Of a DNA stretch of 64,000 nucleotides, positions 32,801-44,928 are shown piece after piece. The first letter of the stretch is position 1, and each line of letters starts with the position of its first letter. The notes under the pieces were generated by a model. It was given only the letters and a program-made list of their open reading frames with translations. It was not told the DNA's origin and did no database searches. The translations under genes and the position numbers were made by a program. The stretch is from NCBI RefSeq assembly GCF_033439725.1, contig NW_026944383.1, forward strand, positions 6,882,001 to 6,946,000, in the 5' to 3' direction. This stretch comes from Neurospora tetraspora. Taxonomy: Eukaryota; Ascomycota; Sordariomycetes; Sordariales; Sordariaceae.

Positions 32801-34833
32801 TTCTCCACGCGGGTTCCGCATTAATGCAACGGGTAGGAACGTACCATTGCAGACCTGTAAGTGAGAAGCCGTCCCAACTTTTCCCTCCAGCCCATTTGGC
32901 TATGCATCCCGCTCAAAATGGCCTTCGCTGCGAGCCTGATAGCACTTCGGCTGAAGACAGGACAAACATACCCATCCACGCCGCAAAAGACTACAGTTTG
33001 AGATCTTGCTAACGAGCAGGGGGGGTTCGATAGATCCCTAAAATCCTAGCCCTTTCCGTCGATAAGGCTCCCTGATTTTGGTCCAACGCAGAATCACGAC
33101 CTTCCCCTTAAGGAAGCCCGAGATCGGGTTTCTGGAGGTCCACAACCGGAAGACTGCATTCCACGAGATCCGAGATCGAACCAAGAAGCGCCTGTCCGCT
33201 GAATCCCGTATTCAACAGCCCACATGACCGGCGTCGCACGCGTAACACCATCTTCACGGGCCATCTCTTGGGGAAGCGCTGAGCTCCTCTTCACGCCCAC
33301 GCCGGATCCACTTCAGAAGGACTAACGGAGAAGAGCCCTCATGGACGTGGTGGCGCTCGCTGCTGATGCGCCGACAGCTCGCATTGACGGACAGTTTATA
33401 ATAGCGTAATGATTCCAGGATCGCAAAGAGCCATGGAAGACAATGGTCGCTTAAGCATGTCGTATCCTTGCTTGGGCCGCAGCAAGGAGAACAGGAACTG
33501 CCTAGGGGGTATGTCCTAAAGCAGTGTTAGAAAGATCAGGTGCTCAATGTCATCGATACACTTACCTGGAGTATCCTGGCATGGTCCACAAGGACCATGA
33601 ACTTTGGGATGGACATACCTGTCTTATTTTGTTCAGTTCTTAGTCCGCCGAGGTTGACCCGACAGTCCTAAAATGCTGCCATAACAAGAAACGGTAGTGA
33701 TCAATCGAAGATGTGAATTGTTTGCAAATGCGATCATGTCCGCAGGTTCAACGAAAGACCTCAACGAAGGATTATCCCTGCCAAATCGGCTGTCTGCTGA
33801 GGGTCACTGAACCTTTAAACAAGCTGATTGCGCATCAAAGGGAGTACGTGTGAGATGTTTGACGCTTTGGATTTCTTTCATCAGCCGGAATAAGAATGTA
33901 AGCAGTGGGAAGAGATGGAGTGTCTGCCAACTGAAGAAAGTTTGTTCAAAATCAGAGAAGAGGTTTTCAAGAGATGATCCCCCCCTTGTCAGTCAGTTTA
34001 GAAGGTACCTCCATGTGGCTAAAAGAAAGTAGCTAATTCAAAGTACACTGTTACCACATACATGCGACAACAAAGCGACTAGACAAGCAGACAAGCTGAT
34101 AAGATAGGAGAACGGTGTCATGTGGATGCCAAGAACCTGGTAGAAGCTCGAAGAAGCCGATGGGTGTTGAGAGCAGGAGAGTCGCAGCTGACTGAACTGA
34201 CAAGATGGTTCACCACTGGGACACGCAGAAGTCGCGACCGTGAGGCATCGTCGTATCATGTATTGCGGCGTTCGGGTAGGACATCGTGATCGATACTCTG
34301 ATCATACTGCGCTGGGGGAGATGGCAGTTGAAAGAAAGAGAGTCCAGCGCGGCCCTGTGGGGAAGCTAAAGTAACATGCATTTCTTAGGGTTAGGGTTGG
34401 GCAGTGCTGGACGAAGAAGTGAAGCTCAAAAAGGCAAGAACCTCGGTGGCCAAACCATTGCTGACCAATCACACATAGGGATTGCTTGTAGTGGGGTCTG
34501 CTGCCTGCCGTGAATGGGCTCTTGATGCCATGATGCCACCTGCCACTGTTGGCGGCAGCGCTTATCGGCCTCCGCCTGTGAACAACCAACATTACAACAA
34601 CAGAACCACTTTCCCAACAAGACTTCCTTTTAGCATCACCATTTCTCGCCTTTTGTCAGTCTTTGAAGCTATTGTTTCTCCATACGAACGTCTTTGCAGC
34701 AAGTTTTCAGATACCGTAATCACGAAGCGCTGAACTTGAACGAGGGGCGATCGGAGCTCCCCTGAGACCAACGTCATCATCCACGACCGCCATCAACCGA
34801 GTCTAATCCCCGAATCGCAAGCCGACAGAAATC
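29828..34833. other. Five-kb divergent intergenic region
   Basis: No gene is supported. It lies between the starts of the GH18 gene and DSK2. A CTCAAC hexamer repeats about five times at 31986-32014. A two-unit telomere-type box lies at 34385-34398, about 440 bp 5' of DSK2. Several frames of 100-170 codons occur at 31.9-32.9 kb without protein-like features. Confidence 0.45.
34385..34398 (+). promoter_or_regulatory. Telomere-type box TTAGGGTTAGGGTT
   Basis: Two TTAGGG units plus TT, 436 bp upstream of the DSK2 start codon. In fungi and plants such boxes bind Tbf1/Myb-like factors in some promoters; here it is only a candidate. Confidence 0.45.
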
Positions 34834-36193
34834 ATGGCTGAAGCTTCAAATACTGGCGGCGATAGCCAGATTACCTTCAAGGTCAAATGCTCAGGCGACA
34901 AGAACCACACAGTTACCATCGCCGAGTCCGCGACCGTCCTTCAGCTCAAGACCCTTTTGGCGGGGGAGGAATACGAGAACATCTCACCGGAGCAGCAGCG
35001 CCTAATATACTCCGGAAAGGTCATGAAGGACGATGAGGTTCTTAGTTTCTACAAGATCAAGCACATGAACACAGTGCACATGGTCAAGCGTCCAGCCAGC
35101 GCCGCGACAGCCAGCAGTGGCTCAACCTCGACACCCGCTCAGCCCGCGATACCTCAGAACATGGCTGCCGGTACTCCCTCGAATAACCTCTTGGCTGGGC
35201 TCACGGGTGCTCGCTTTGCCGGTCAAGTGCCGCTACCAAGCCGAGACTTGTTTGGGCCGGACGGAGGAGTAAGCCACCCCTACCTCTCCCTCTTGACCCT
35301 TTACATATCTGTTTACTAATGATGTTTTACAGATGGGCGCGCCCCCTAGTGAAGACGATATCGCGAACATGCTTTCGAACCCAGCGATGGCCCAGGCCAT
35401 GGCCGAGGCGTTCAACAACCCCGCCGTTATTGACCAGATGATTGCCTCCAACCCGATGTTGGCCAACATGCCCGCTGATCGCGCTCGCGAGCTGCTCAAC
35501 TCTCCGATGATGCGCAACATGATGACGAACCCGGAGGCAATTCGCATGGCGGCACGCATGCGCAGGATGATGGGCGGAGGCGCCAACGCCTTTCCAGCGC
35601 CCGGGGTAACGGACAACACTCCGAACGCGGCGACCGGTGCCGGTAATAACAACGCGAATGCCGATGCGCAGAACCCGTTCGCCATGTTCCTTCCCTTTGG
35701 TGTTCCTCCGGCGGGTGCTCCCCCAGCAGGTAATCCCTTTGCCGCGCTCTTTGGAAACCCCGCGGGCGCTTCGCCTGCGCCTACTGGAGCTTCGACCGAG
35801 AGTGCCAGGAGCGGAGATGCCGCATCTGCTCCGGCTGCCGGCGCTACTGCGGGATCTGGGCAGCAAGCAGACCCGTTGGCATCTCTGTTCGGAGCGCTCG
35901 GAGGTGCTGGTCAGCCTGGTCAGGGCGGTGCCGCGAACCCTTTTGGTCTGCCCCCTATCTCGCCTGAGGCCTTGCAGCAGATGATGCAGGCATTTGGTGG
36001 CGGTGGTTTGGGTGGTTTTGGTGCAAGTCCCGCTGCTCCCCCTGACAACAGGCCGCCGGAGGAGAGGTATGCTGAGCAGCTACGCCAACTCAACGACATG
36101 GGCTTCTTCGATTTTGATCGGAACGTTGCTGCTCTGCGCCGAAGCGGCGGTAGCGTACAAGGTGCTATCGAGCACTTGCTGGGCGGTTCTTAG
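34834..36193 (+). CDS. DSK2: Ubiquilin Dsk2, proteasome shuttle
   Basis: Two exons, 34834-35268 and 35333-36193, around a 64-nt intron (GGAGGA then GTAAGC; branch TTACTAAT; acceptor TTACAG), giving 431 residues. Residues about 14-85 form a ubiquitin-like domain (FKVKCSGDKNHTVTIAES, ISPEQQRLIYSGKVMKDDEV). A central STI1 region follows with NPAMAQAMAEAFNNPAVIDQ and methionine-rich helices. A Gly/Ala/Pro-rich linker leads to the C-terminal UBA domain (YAEQLRQLNDMGFFDFDRNV ... GAIEHLLGG). Dsk2 carries polyubiquitinated proteins to the proteasome, with UBL binding the proteasome and UBA binding chains. In yeast it also acts in ERAD and spindle-pole duplication. Confidence 0.95.
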
Positions 36194-36616
36194 TTTGAAT
36201 CTCGCCTGTAGCTGGTGCGGAGATAGGTGCAGAGATGTGGAACGGAGATTGGCAGTTATCTGCTGTTCCTGAAGGAGACGGCGGTATTCACAATGAACAG
36301 CATGTCGAGGAGACAGAGGCTTGGAGGATGTCGGAGGAGTGCAGTGTCATCTGCTGGTAAGGTCTTTGTCGGGCCGTGCCAGAGATGTTGTTATAAGTAA
36401 ATATCTAGCGATAATGGTTGCTGAGGAGGAAGATAGGCAGTTCAGCACAAAGAAGGAGGCCTACACAAAACCCACCTGCCGGGTGTCCGCGTATGGAGGG
36501 TTTACATATTTACAGTTTAGCGAGCTCAATCAAACATATCCCCTCTTGCTTGAATCAACAACACTATCTTCTCTATAAGTGAAGTTGCATATCAAGGCTA
36601 AGTCCCAAGTCCATCG

Positions 36617-38670
36617 CTACCGATAAAGCACCGTCAAATCCCCCGCCGGCACCGGGAAATTCCTCAACTTATCCATAATCTCCGCATCCGTCATGTTCCT
36701 CTCAGTCATGATCTGATCAAAACAATGTCGTCCATCCATATACTTTTGCAACGGATCCCCACTAGCCTTCATCATCATCGCCATCTTTTTGTTGGCTCCC
36801 TTACCCCCATGACCATGACCATGACTCCCAGGTTCACGGTAAGTATCATAATGTCCCCCCGGAACCGCCACTTTATTATCCTCCCGTTCTCCCCTCCCCC
36901 CTTCCCTTTCCTTTTCTCTCCCATTGGTATTGTTGGTTGCAGAAGGCGAAACAGGCCTAGCTAACCCCGTAGCCAGCGCGGCCAAATACTGTTTTGAGAT
37001 AACATACTTGTGCACCCTGTACAAACACCCCTTGATGACGCCGAACTGGACTAAGCGGCGCACGTCCACGTAGCGAAGCACGTCGAAGCCGGAGTCCATG
37101 TGCCCTTTCAGCCATTCGGCTACGGTCTTGCCGACGCAGAAGGTGGTAATTAGGCGGATTAGCATGTAGTTGGATATGCGGTAGCCGTTTGGTGGTGGCA
37201 CTTTGTTGGTGGGAGGGGGTGATGATGAAGAGGTGTGGGGGTTGATATTGCGGGGGGAGGTGGAAGGTTTTCGTTCGTGCACGGGGGAGAGATGGTGTTG
37301 GGCGTAAGGGCTTGGATCGCGGTCGGATCCCCCTGGACCGAGACCGCTGGGGGAGAGGTGGCTGTGGCGGGTACTGGCTGAGGTGGAGAGGTTGGAGGGG
37401 TTGTGGTTGTGGAAGGTGGTGCTTCCTGATACGGAACGGAGGCGGTGGTGGTTATCGGAGGAAGAAGAAGGTCCGGTGCCGGTGCCGGTGCTGTTGCTGT
37501 TGCTGCCGGGGGATGGATCGATGGGTCCGACGCACACGTAGTTGGCGCATTCGTCGACCATCCCGCCTACGTTGGCGATGAAGTCGTGGATGCCCGGGCG
37601 AGGGGCGTAGCACGCGCCGAAAAAGAACATGTCCAGGAGCAGGATAGTGTCGTAGTAGAGCAGGTGGCGGAGGGCGAGCTGGGTCAGCTCGAGGGAGACG
37701 CCGGAGGCGAGGGCGATGCGACGCACGTCCGAGACCCCGTCGATGTGGGCAACGACGCGCTGGAGGGTTAGGTCCCAGGTTGGGTTGACGACGTCGGCGA
37801 ACTTCATCTTGGCGACGGGGACGTGCCAGCCTTTGACTTCGGGGGGGTTGACGTGGTGGGGGAAGAGTTTCATGTTGATTGTGTTGGCGTCGTCTGTAAT
37901 TGAGATAAGTCAGTATGGTATGAGAAACGGAGTGATGGAGGGGGATAGCGATATGGAAACATACCAATGGGAATCATGCACTCTCCATAGTTATTCAGAT
38001 CCTCCTTCACAATCTCCAGCAACGATTCTATCGGCCTCCGCATACTCACCATCTCATTCCCGTCTCCATCCACCCAGCGGCCACCGCCATTGCCATATCC
38101 ATGGACCGCGACCGCTCCGCCCCTCGTAGCCGCGTCCTGGCTCAGGTAGCCGTCCTGCTTCTCCATTTCGGCAAAGGTGGCCGCCAGCCTCCTCACGACA
38201 CGCTCATAGGGGATCTGGTCCACCACGTCGCAGCTGATGACGAGCCCAAAGTTGAAGATGAACTCGTTTCGGTCGTACCGCGGGTCCGGAATGGAGACGG
38301 GGTATCCCAGGATGACGTACTTGCCGTCCGGGTCGTTGACGGTGATGAAGCGGTTGCAGAAGGCCTTGCGCGGGATGATGTACTCCTGGAGTACGCTGAA
38401 GTCGAAGAGACATGGCTTCCTGTTGAGGGGACCATTGGTGCCCTCTGGAAGCGGAACTGGCACGATTGAGCCTGGTGGACTTTGCGCGACGATCTTGGTT
38501 CCTAATGTAAGGAAGTGGTTAGCTGAGATTCACTACACTTCGTCTTGGGCCATCATGACCAGACTCGATGAACAGAGGGATGGACAGATGATGTTGATAA
38601 GTCATGGTAAAGGCAGGCTACACACACCTTCTTTTGGAAAGAATCGAGCATAGAAGATTGCTTGAATCAT
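36617..38670 (-). CDS. NPR2: Nitrogen permease regulator Npr2 (SEACIT/GATOR1 subunit)
   Basis: Three exons: 38628-38670 (14 codons plus one base, MIQAIFYARFFPKEG), 37965-38501 and 36617-37893, giving 618 residues with introns of 126 and 71 nt. Typical NPR2 blocks are present: VPLPEGTNGPLNRKPCLFDF, KYVILGYPVSI, FIFNFGLVISCDVVDQIPYE, NNYGECMIPIDDANTINMKL and LRHLLYYDTILLLDMFFFGA. The C-terminus DGRHCFDQIMTERNMTDAEI is also typical. A Ser/His-rich insert separates conserved halves. Npr2 with Npr3 and Iml1 inhibits TORC1 at the vacuole when amino acids are scarce. It is convergent with DSK2 (423 bp between stop codons). Confidence 0.95.
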
Positions 38671-39008
38671 GGTGCAAGAATGTGTTGTTGGAATCCAGTG
38701 TCTTTTCGGTGTTGTGAGAAGCTGTTTTGGTCTTTATGCTGAGACGAGAATGAAGTCTCGTCCGTTGCCGGCGCTCATTTCTATCGGATTGGTTCTGTCA
38801 AGTTGCGCAATTATCCCATTCAAATCCGAAATAAGACAGATTAATCGTTCGAAATAATAATGAAACGCTTTTTAGAAGGCAAAACGACGGGAGCACGGTA
38901 ATCGACGCTATGGTTGTTTTGAATGAAGTTGTCACCTTTTGTGATTGTTTTGGGAAAGGTGCCTCTGGTGCTGAGACGTCAATGGCTGCTAGTGCATGCC
39001 GCATGTAT

Positions 39009-39021
39009 AACCCTAACCCTA
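39009..39021 (-). promoter_or_regulatory. Telomere-type box AACCCTAACCCTA
   Basis: Two-unit telomere-like box 339 bp upstream of the NPR2 start. It is the reverse complement of the box upstream of DSK2. Confidence 0.4.
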
Positions 39022-39332
39022 TTTACGGACACTCAACAACATGCCCCTTTTCAACATCAGCATCGGAAGGCCAAGGGATGAAATCTCACTGTCCGTTTAT
39101 TAGATGAAACCATTGTCAACGGAGAATGTTTCTGAGAATAGGATCATCGCTTTTGAATGACCGCCCTATGCGCGAAGCTCCACGGTCTTTACTATAATGT
39201 CCAAAAATGGGGTATTCTCATGCTTTTATCTTACAAGATATGTACAGGGAGTAACGCTTTTGCCCAACCAATCCAACCTTTACTCCTTTTCTCTGTCCCA
39301 CTCCACTCTGCACATAGCTTCCTACACACCCT

Positions 39333-41413
39333 CTACCACTTATACGGATCGTTGCCGTCCTTGTTCTCCTTCTTCACCTCGACTCTCCGCCCCGAGGGGT
39401 TCTTGCCAATCATGCTATCAATCGTCTTTATCGTCGCGTCCATCTCCTGCTTGAGCTTGATCTCCATATCCTTCTTTTGCCTGCTCTTCTCTTCGGGAAA
39501 GACGATCTGCTGGCCCTGCTGCTTCTCCTGCTTGCTCCTCTGCAACTCGTTCACGGCATCCTTAGCCTGTTCAGGGGTCAACTTGTTCTCCTTGAGGTTC
39601 TTCATGATCTCATTCAGCTTCCTGACCGCGCCAGTAAAGGCTTGTCCGGGGTACGACTGGCCCGACAAAGCATACTCGGCGTCGCTGACCATCTGGATCA
39701 CACGCACGTTGTGCTTGCCCTTGCGGAGAATGAGCAGGTTGTCGTTGATCAGGTAGCGCTGGGTCTCGCCGGGGAACCACAGCTTGACGGGCATGAAGGA
39801 GACGAGGTCCGGGCTCATGGTGACGTTGTCGCTGCCGGCTCTGTGCGCTCCACCGACGTAGCAGCCCTGGGAAGCCGCGAGCTTGTGACCCTCAGTGGCA
39901 CTGCTGGCGAGACCGGCGGCGTAGAGGATGCGGCCGATGGACTTGCCCATGATGAGCGACTCAGGAAGGATCATGTCGATACGGGGCGCGTTGTTGAGGG
40001 TGACGGGCTTGTCTGGGATCGTCTGGTACTGATCACCACCGGTGGCTGCGTCCTTGGCACGAGGAGCTTGGGGAATGGTCATTTGGGGGGGGCCGGTGTA
40101 CATCATGCGATGCTGGTCCTCAGCGGCACTGGCCTCCTGTTCACCGTGCACCAGCGTGGCAACCTCGCGAGCAAGGGTACGTTGCGCGACACGCTGGCTA
40201 GGGTCCTTGGCGTGCTCCTCCATAGTCTCGGCGATCTCGCTGGTGGGCATAAAGGTGAAGAGCTTAAGGAGGTTCTCAACCTCTTGGTCGGACCGGCGGA
40301 CGAAGTAACCGTAGAAATCGAAGACGGAGGTCTGATAGGGGTCAAGCCAAATGGCGTTACCCGCGCTCTTGCCGAACTTGGCACCGGACGAGTCCGTCAA
40401 GAGGGGAACGGTAAAGCCGACGCAGTCGTCAAGGGAAGTCTTGGGCACGATATATTTGCGCTCCGCCGGGTCGGGCTCGGATTCTCGGGCGGCCTTGACG
40501 ATTTCGAGACCAGAAATGATGTTGCCGTACTGATCAGAGCCTCCGATCTGCATCTGAACTCCCTGCTGGTAGAACAATTCGAACCAATCCCAACCCTGCA
40601 TGATGGGGTAGGTGAACTCGGCGAAAGACACGCCGTCTCCCTGGGTCATCTTGTTCTTGACGGTATCGCGCGATAGCATGGGGCCGATGCGCAAGGCGTG
40701 ACCTACCCTCCTCAGAATCTCGAGCATGGGCTGCTTGTTCCACCAGTGATTGTTATTGACGATACCTCGCGTCCGTGCCCAATCGGCCTCGTAACCACGC
40801 GCTCGCATCTGAGTGTCCACATTCTCCCACAGCTTCTTTAGTTGGTAGTGAATCTTGGTCATGTTCATTGTCGCATCGCTGCTGCTCAACTGATCTCTGC
40901 TCTTTAGCCTGCCTGTCGGGTCTCCAATCTTTGCCGTCGAGCCGCCAACGAGGGTGAATGTTTTGTATCCTTCCATGTACATCCAGAAGAGCGGCATCAG
41001 GGGGAGTAGATGGCCGACGTGTAGTGATGGTGCGGTGGGATCGATGCCGACATATGCGCCGATTCGTCTCGTCCTCATAAGCTCGGCGATGTGCTCTTTT
41101 TTGCTGGTAGAAGAAGATTGTTAAAGTCATGTTCCTGTGCGCACCGAAGGAACAGTGTCTAAGCTTACCCAGCCGTATCCTTGATATAACCCCTCTCCTC
41201 AAAGAAGTCCCAGGTATTTTGCTTCTTGCCCTCCTTGATCGCCCCTGCCCTCGCTTGCCACTTTGCCTCGGCCTCGTTGATCTTGGCCGTGTACTTTGGT
41301 CCGAAGCTGCGCCTGAGTCCTCTTCGTTGGAGAACGAAGCATGATGGGTTAGCAGCAGCATACTTGGCGATACTCCCGCCGGAGCGTATTAGGGCCTTTG
41401 TCTGAAGCAGCAT
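39333..41413 (-). CDS. cyt-18: Mitochondrial tyrosyl-tRNA synthetase / group I intron splicing factor (CYT-18 type)
   Basis: Two exons, 41169-41413 and 39333-41103, with a 65-nt intron (GTAAGC, TTTAAC, ACCAG), giving 671 residues, close to Neurospora CYT-18. Residues 1 to about 40 are Arg/Ser/Ala-rich with no acidic residues, as in a mitochondrial presequence. The N-terminal extension unique to the fungal splicing TyrRSs follows ([17 protein letters not shown]). The class I HIGH motif is HVGH (110-113). [14 protein letters not shown] and [12 protein letters not shown] bind tRNA/tyrosyl adenylate, and the KMSKS loop is KFGKS (about residue 325). The C-terminus has the S4-like RNA-binding domain and a charged tail. 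In Neurospora and Podospora the protein both charges mitochondrial tRNA-Tyr and folds group I introns. Confidence 0.95.
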
Positions 41414-42353
41414 TTTGTGTAATATTCGACTGTATATCGTCCAGCTGTTGAGAGAGCGAAGGGAGAAAATAAGTGTAAAGTCTCAGAGAGAATTTGGCAC
41501 AATCCGTAGCGCAACCGGAAGCACCGATTCCGGCCCTCTATTCACAACCCGATCGACTGGAATTAATTGGGTCTCTTGCTGGGCAGTTGCAGGGCTTTGG
41601 ATATGATACCAAAAGGCGTATTAGATTGGTCGGGGTGCCCAGATGATAGTGTGTCCGGCTGAAGATCCGGGGTCGCGTAGTGTGAGGTAGTCAGTCGGCC
41701 GGTGTTGGAGGGTACAAATGATGATGATAGCTTCGGCCAGTCATTAAGGTACCGCCGCACCACGGCGCCATAGAAAAAAATAATGGGTCCTATCGCCTGA
41801 ACGTAACGCGCCTATCGTTACGCGCTAGCATCTCCGACTGCGAAATAATTTCTGGAAAGGCGGAGGGGAGCTTGGGCCACCCCTGTTCCTGCCGGTTGTG
41901 AGGTCAGTGTTCGTCGCACGTCGGGTTTGGCGGGGACGGGAACAGGGCCTTGGATTGCATGTGCATCCGTCCACTGAATGCAGCGAGATCCAAGGTACGT
42001 ACCGATCTCCAAGCTACGGCCAAGCCGGGAACAATGGGATTTTCCACGCCGAGCGATGGCCGGCACACGCTGCCGCTGACATCTTCTGCGCTGCGATTGG
42101 CCAAGTATTGCCGAGGGATAAGCTACATCAGGAATCGCAGTTCGGCACCAGTCCGTTCCACTCCGGAGCCCGTCCGTCCCATCACTCCCAGAGGCTCCTA
42201 GCGATCCACGGCCCACGATCCTGTCCTGAACCGAGAGACCCGTGTGACGATATTCCCGTCCTCGAAAGCCCAATTGGTTGTCTGCCATCACCACCACGAC
42301 GTTTCGACCACATCACCACCCAACACCCATCACCACCACAACCACCAGAAACA
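41414..42353. promoter_or_regulatory. Divergent promoter of TyrRS and SDH4 with four CCAAT boxes
   Basis: The 0.94-kb interval between the start codons of two mitochondrial genes holds ATTGG/CCAAT at 41576-41580, 41625-41629, 42096-42100 and 42270-42277 (the last site carries both orientations). Such boxes bind the HAP/NF-Y complex, which controls respiratory genes in fungi. HAP2 itself lies 10 kb away. No coding sequence is supported. Confidence 0.5.
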
Positions 42354-43084
42354 ATGGCTTCCGTCGCCCGTTCCTCCGCCCTCCTCAAGCAGGTTGCGGC
42401 CAAGCAGTCCGTTGCTGCCACCGGCCTCCGTGTCGCCGCTTTCCACACCACCTCCCGCAAGAGCTTGCTCCCTCCTCTTCCTCGTACGTAATCGCATACA
42501 CTTCCACTTGGACCTTGATACTATTTCAAGTCATGCTGCATTGATCGGTATATATGCTAACACTCTGCGGGGGGTAGAGCGCATTGAGGGCACAGGTACG
42601 GATAACAACCCAACCGCAACGCTTCCTTGCCCGTCATGAACCAAACAACCCCCATACCGGGTTGCGAGAAGCGCATCTACAACATCGCGATATAACATGC
42701 ATGCACACAGTAGCCTAATATATACCTCTAGTGAACGACCCCGTTGAGGTTCCCCCCACCTCTCCTTCCCATGGCTCCTACCACTGGACCTTCGACCGTG
42801 TCGTCGCCGCCGGTCTCATTCCCCTGACCGTCGCTCCCTTCGCCGCCGGCTCTCTCAACCCCACCATGGACGCCATCCTCGCCGCCACCATCCTCATCCA
42901 CTCCCACACTGGCTTCACCAACATCGTTGTCGACTACGTTCCCTCGAAGCGCGTCCCCAAGGCCCGCAAGCTCTTCACCTGGGGCCTTAACGCCGCTACC
43001 GTCCTCGTCGGCCTTGCCCTTTACGAGTTCGAGACCACCGATGTCGGTCTTACCGAGACCATCAAGCGCGTCTGGAAGGCTTAA
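42354..43084 (+). CDS. SDH4: Succinate dehydrogenase membrane anchor subunit CybS (SDH4/SdhD)
   Basis: Three exons: 42354-42483, an 18-nt microexon 42578-42595, and 42732-43084, giving 166 residues. Joined, they read PPLP-QRIEGT-VNDPVEVPP, which continues without gap into the CybS domain. Residues 1 to about 38 are an Arg/Ser/Ala presequence (FHTTSRKS cleavage region). Three membrane helices follow. They include HSHTGFTNIVVDYVPSKR, which holds the heme-axial His and the Asp-Tyr of the quinone site. Subunit 4 anchors the SdhA/B catalytic dimer of complex II in the inner membrane and passes electrons to ubiquinone. The microexon is a multiple of three, so skipping keeps the frame. Confidence 0.93.
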
Positions 43085-44928
43085 GCGACTCTTTGCGACA
43101 AATTCGTTGCGAGGACCGGTTGGAAAGATGAGGGTTGTTTGATATGCATTGGGAACTACCGAAACTCCTAAGGCCTCCTACTTTTTTTTTGGATGGAGCA
43201 AAGGCCGGAATGACGGGAATAGGTGAGGGAGGGCACCTTTCAAAAGGAACAGAAAGGGATGAAAGAAGTTCTGTTTTGTCATACCACACGGCGTAAAAAG
43301 AATATACCTTTCTCTTTTGTCTTCATGCGGCCTACTTTTTATTGCGCTGTTTAGGGGGTCATGGTGCGCAGACGGTCTAGATTGGATCAGAGTTCACGGG
43401 TCCGGATTTCTGGGGAGATGTGACACCGGAAAGAGGTCGGAGGGCAAAGAATGGGGGCTGCTAGTACGGAAGCAATTCAAATGCGCAAGTGCGGTTTCCC
43501 TTGGTTTCAACATCGCATTGAAGTCTGTGGATTGGACGGGATTGTGCATATCAGTTGGATATTGGTTTGGGGGCTGGCGGGAAGCCAACACTGACAAGTT
43601 GGTTTCAGGTACGGCCGTTGTAGTTTCCTTACAACGAATCGAAAAGAGATGATGAAGAGAAGAGATACGGTTGACCAAGTTACATCATTCACTCCTCCTT
43701 GACGTGGAACTGAAGCTACCACAGGGTGATGCTTGCCGAGTAAGGTACAGTATCTTCTCAGATCCTTCTCAGTTAACGATAATGATGGAAATGTTTGACT
43801 GATAGAAGGAAAGGGCGAATGGACTACATATGGCTTTGCTCGTGCGTCATCGGTATTTGCCTGCCCGGCATTATGGAGACTTCTCCTCCGAGTTATTCTT
43901 CTGCCCAAGTTTCCCACTGGTCCTCATATTTTCACTCCAGCTTCACCCAAACTGGCACACAACGCGGGACGAATCTCGAACAATTCAGCCCCCACCGTAC
44001 AATATCGCCTTCTCACAATTATGCTTGACTGCGAAAGCATATTTCTTCAGGCATCCAACGCGCCAATCCGAGGTCGGCCTCACTTGACGGCGAGGGTAAA
44101 GATTACTGAGCTCACATAAGCGTCGACATACTCCTAACCACTCCTATCTCACACGGCCTTGTCCCCAACGAAAGAGTCCGACAACTGCTGCTCGGACTTA
44201 CGTAGCACATGGCGGTACTAGCCAATACATCACAATCTCATTCTTTATTCATGGCGTGCAAGGTAGCTTTTTCTTCCATATGAGAGCTATATACCTGATT
44301 TCTTCCCAATTCCACTTTCAACCCCTAGGTATGTGCATCCTACTTTCCCATTCTCTATGTTTATGAACATGAGCTCGTCCTGTTTCGCCTTCACTGATCC
44401 TGACTCCTTCAAATGTTGCTTTGCTACGGATTCTGACGTCTTCCGTCTTGATGATCAAACCAGCTGCAAAACCACTTCAACCCGATTCTGAATGGCTTGT
44501 GCAACCCTTTGCAAATCTTTGGCAAACCGCTCAATACAATCTCCGTCGCGGCCAGAAGCACACGAACTATATCACCCGATTTTCGAGATCCAGCAGAGGT
44601 TGTGGCGCGTAATAAGCTGCGGAGAAATCAGCATGCCATTTGCTCGACTCCCCGGTTGACGCCTACCGATTGTGCGACCAAAACTGCCCCGACAGCCTGC
44701 TTTGTATGGTACCGGCTTTCAGTCGCCTCTCCCCAGGGACAAGCGACGGGTGTCCGTCGCTCAGCTTAGGTTCCATCTCAAGACAGTCGCTCAGACGAAA
44801 TGGGACGGAGTCAAGCGTCCATTTCAGCCGGTGTACCCGCTCAATCGACCGCGGAGGGCTATGCTGACCAAGCTGGCATGAACCTCTAGGATCGCAATCA
44901 GTATCATTCGTCAGTGTCTATCGGGGAA
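43085..44928. other. Intergenic between convergent genes
   Basis: About 1.8 kb holding the 3' ends of SDH4 and the transcription-factor gene. No gene or RNA recognised. Confidence 0.5.

Noticed and set aside
39477-40676. 399-codon plus-strand frame
   Set aside because: Exact antisense of the TyrRS gene; it shows Val/Leu/Gly-rich composition typical of a mirror frame and no domain.
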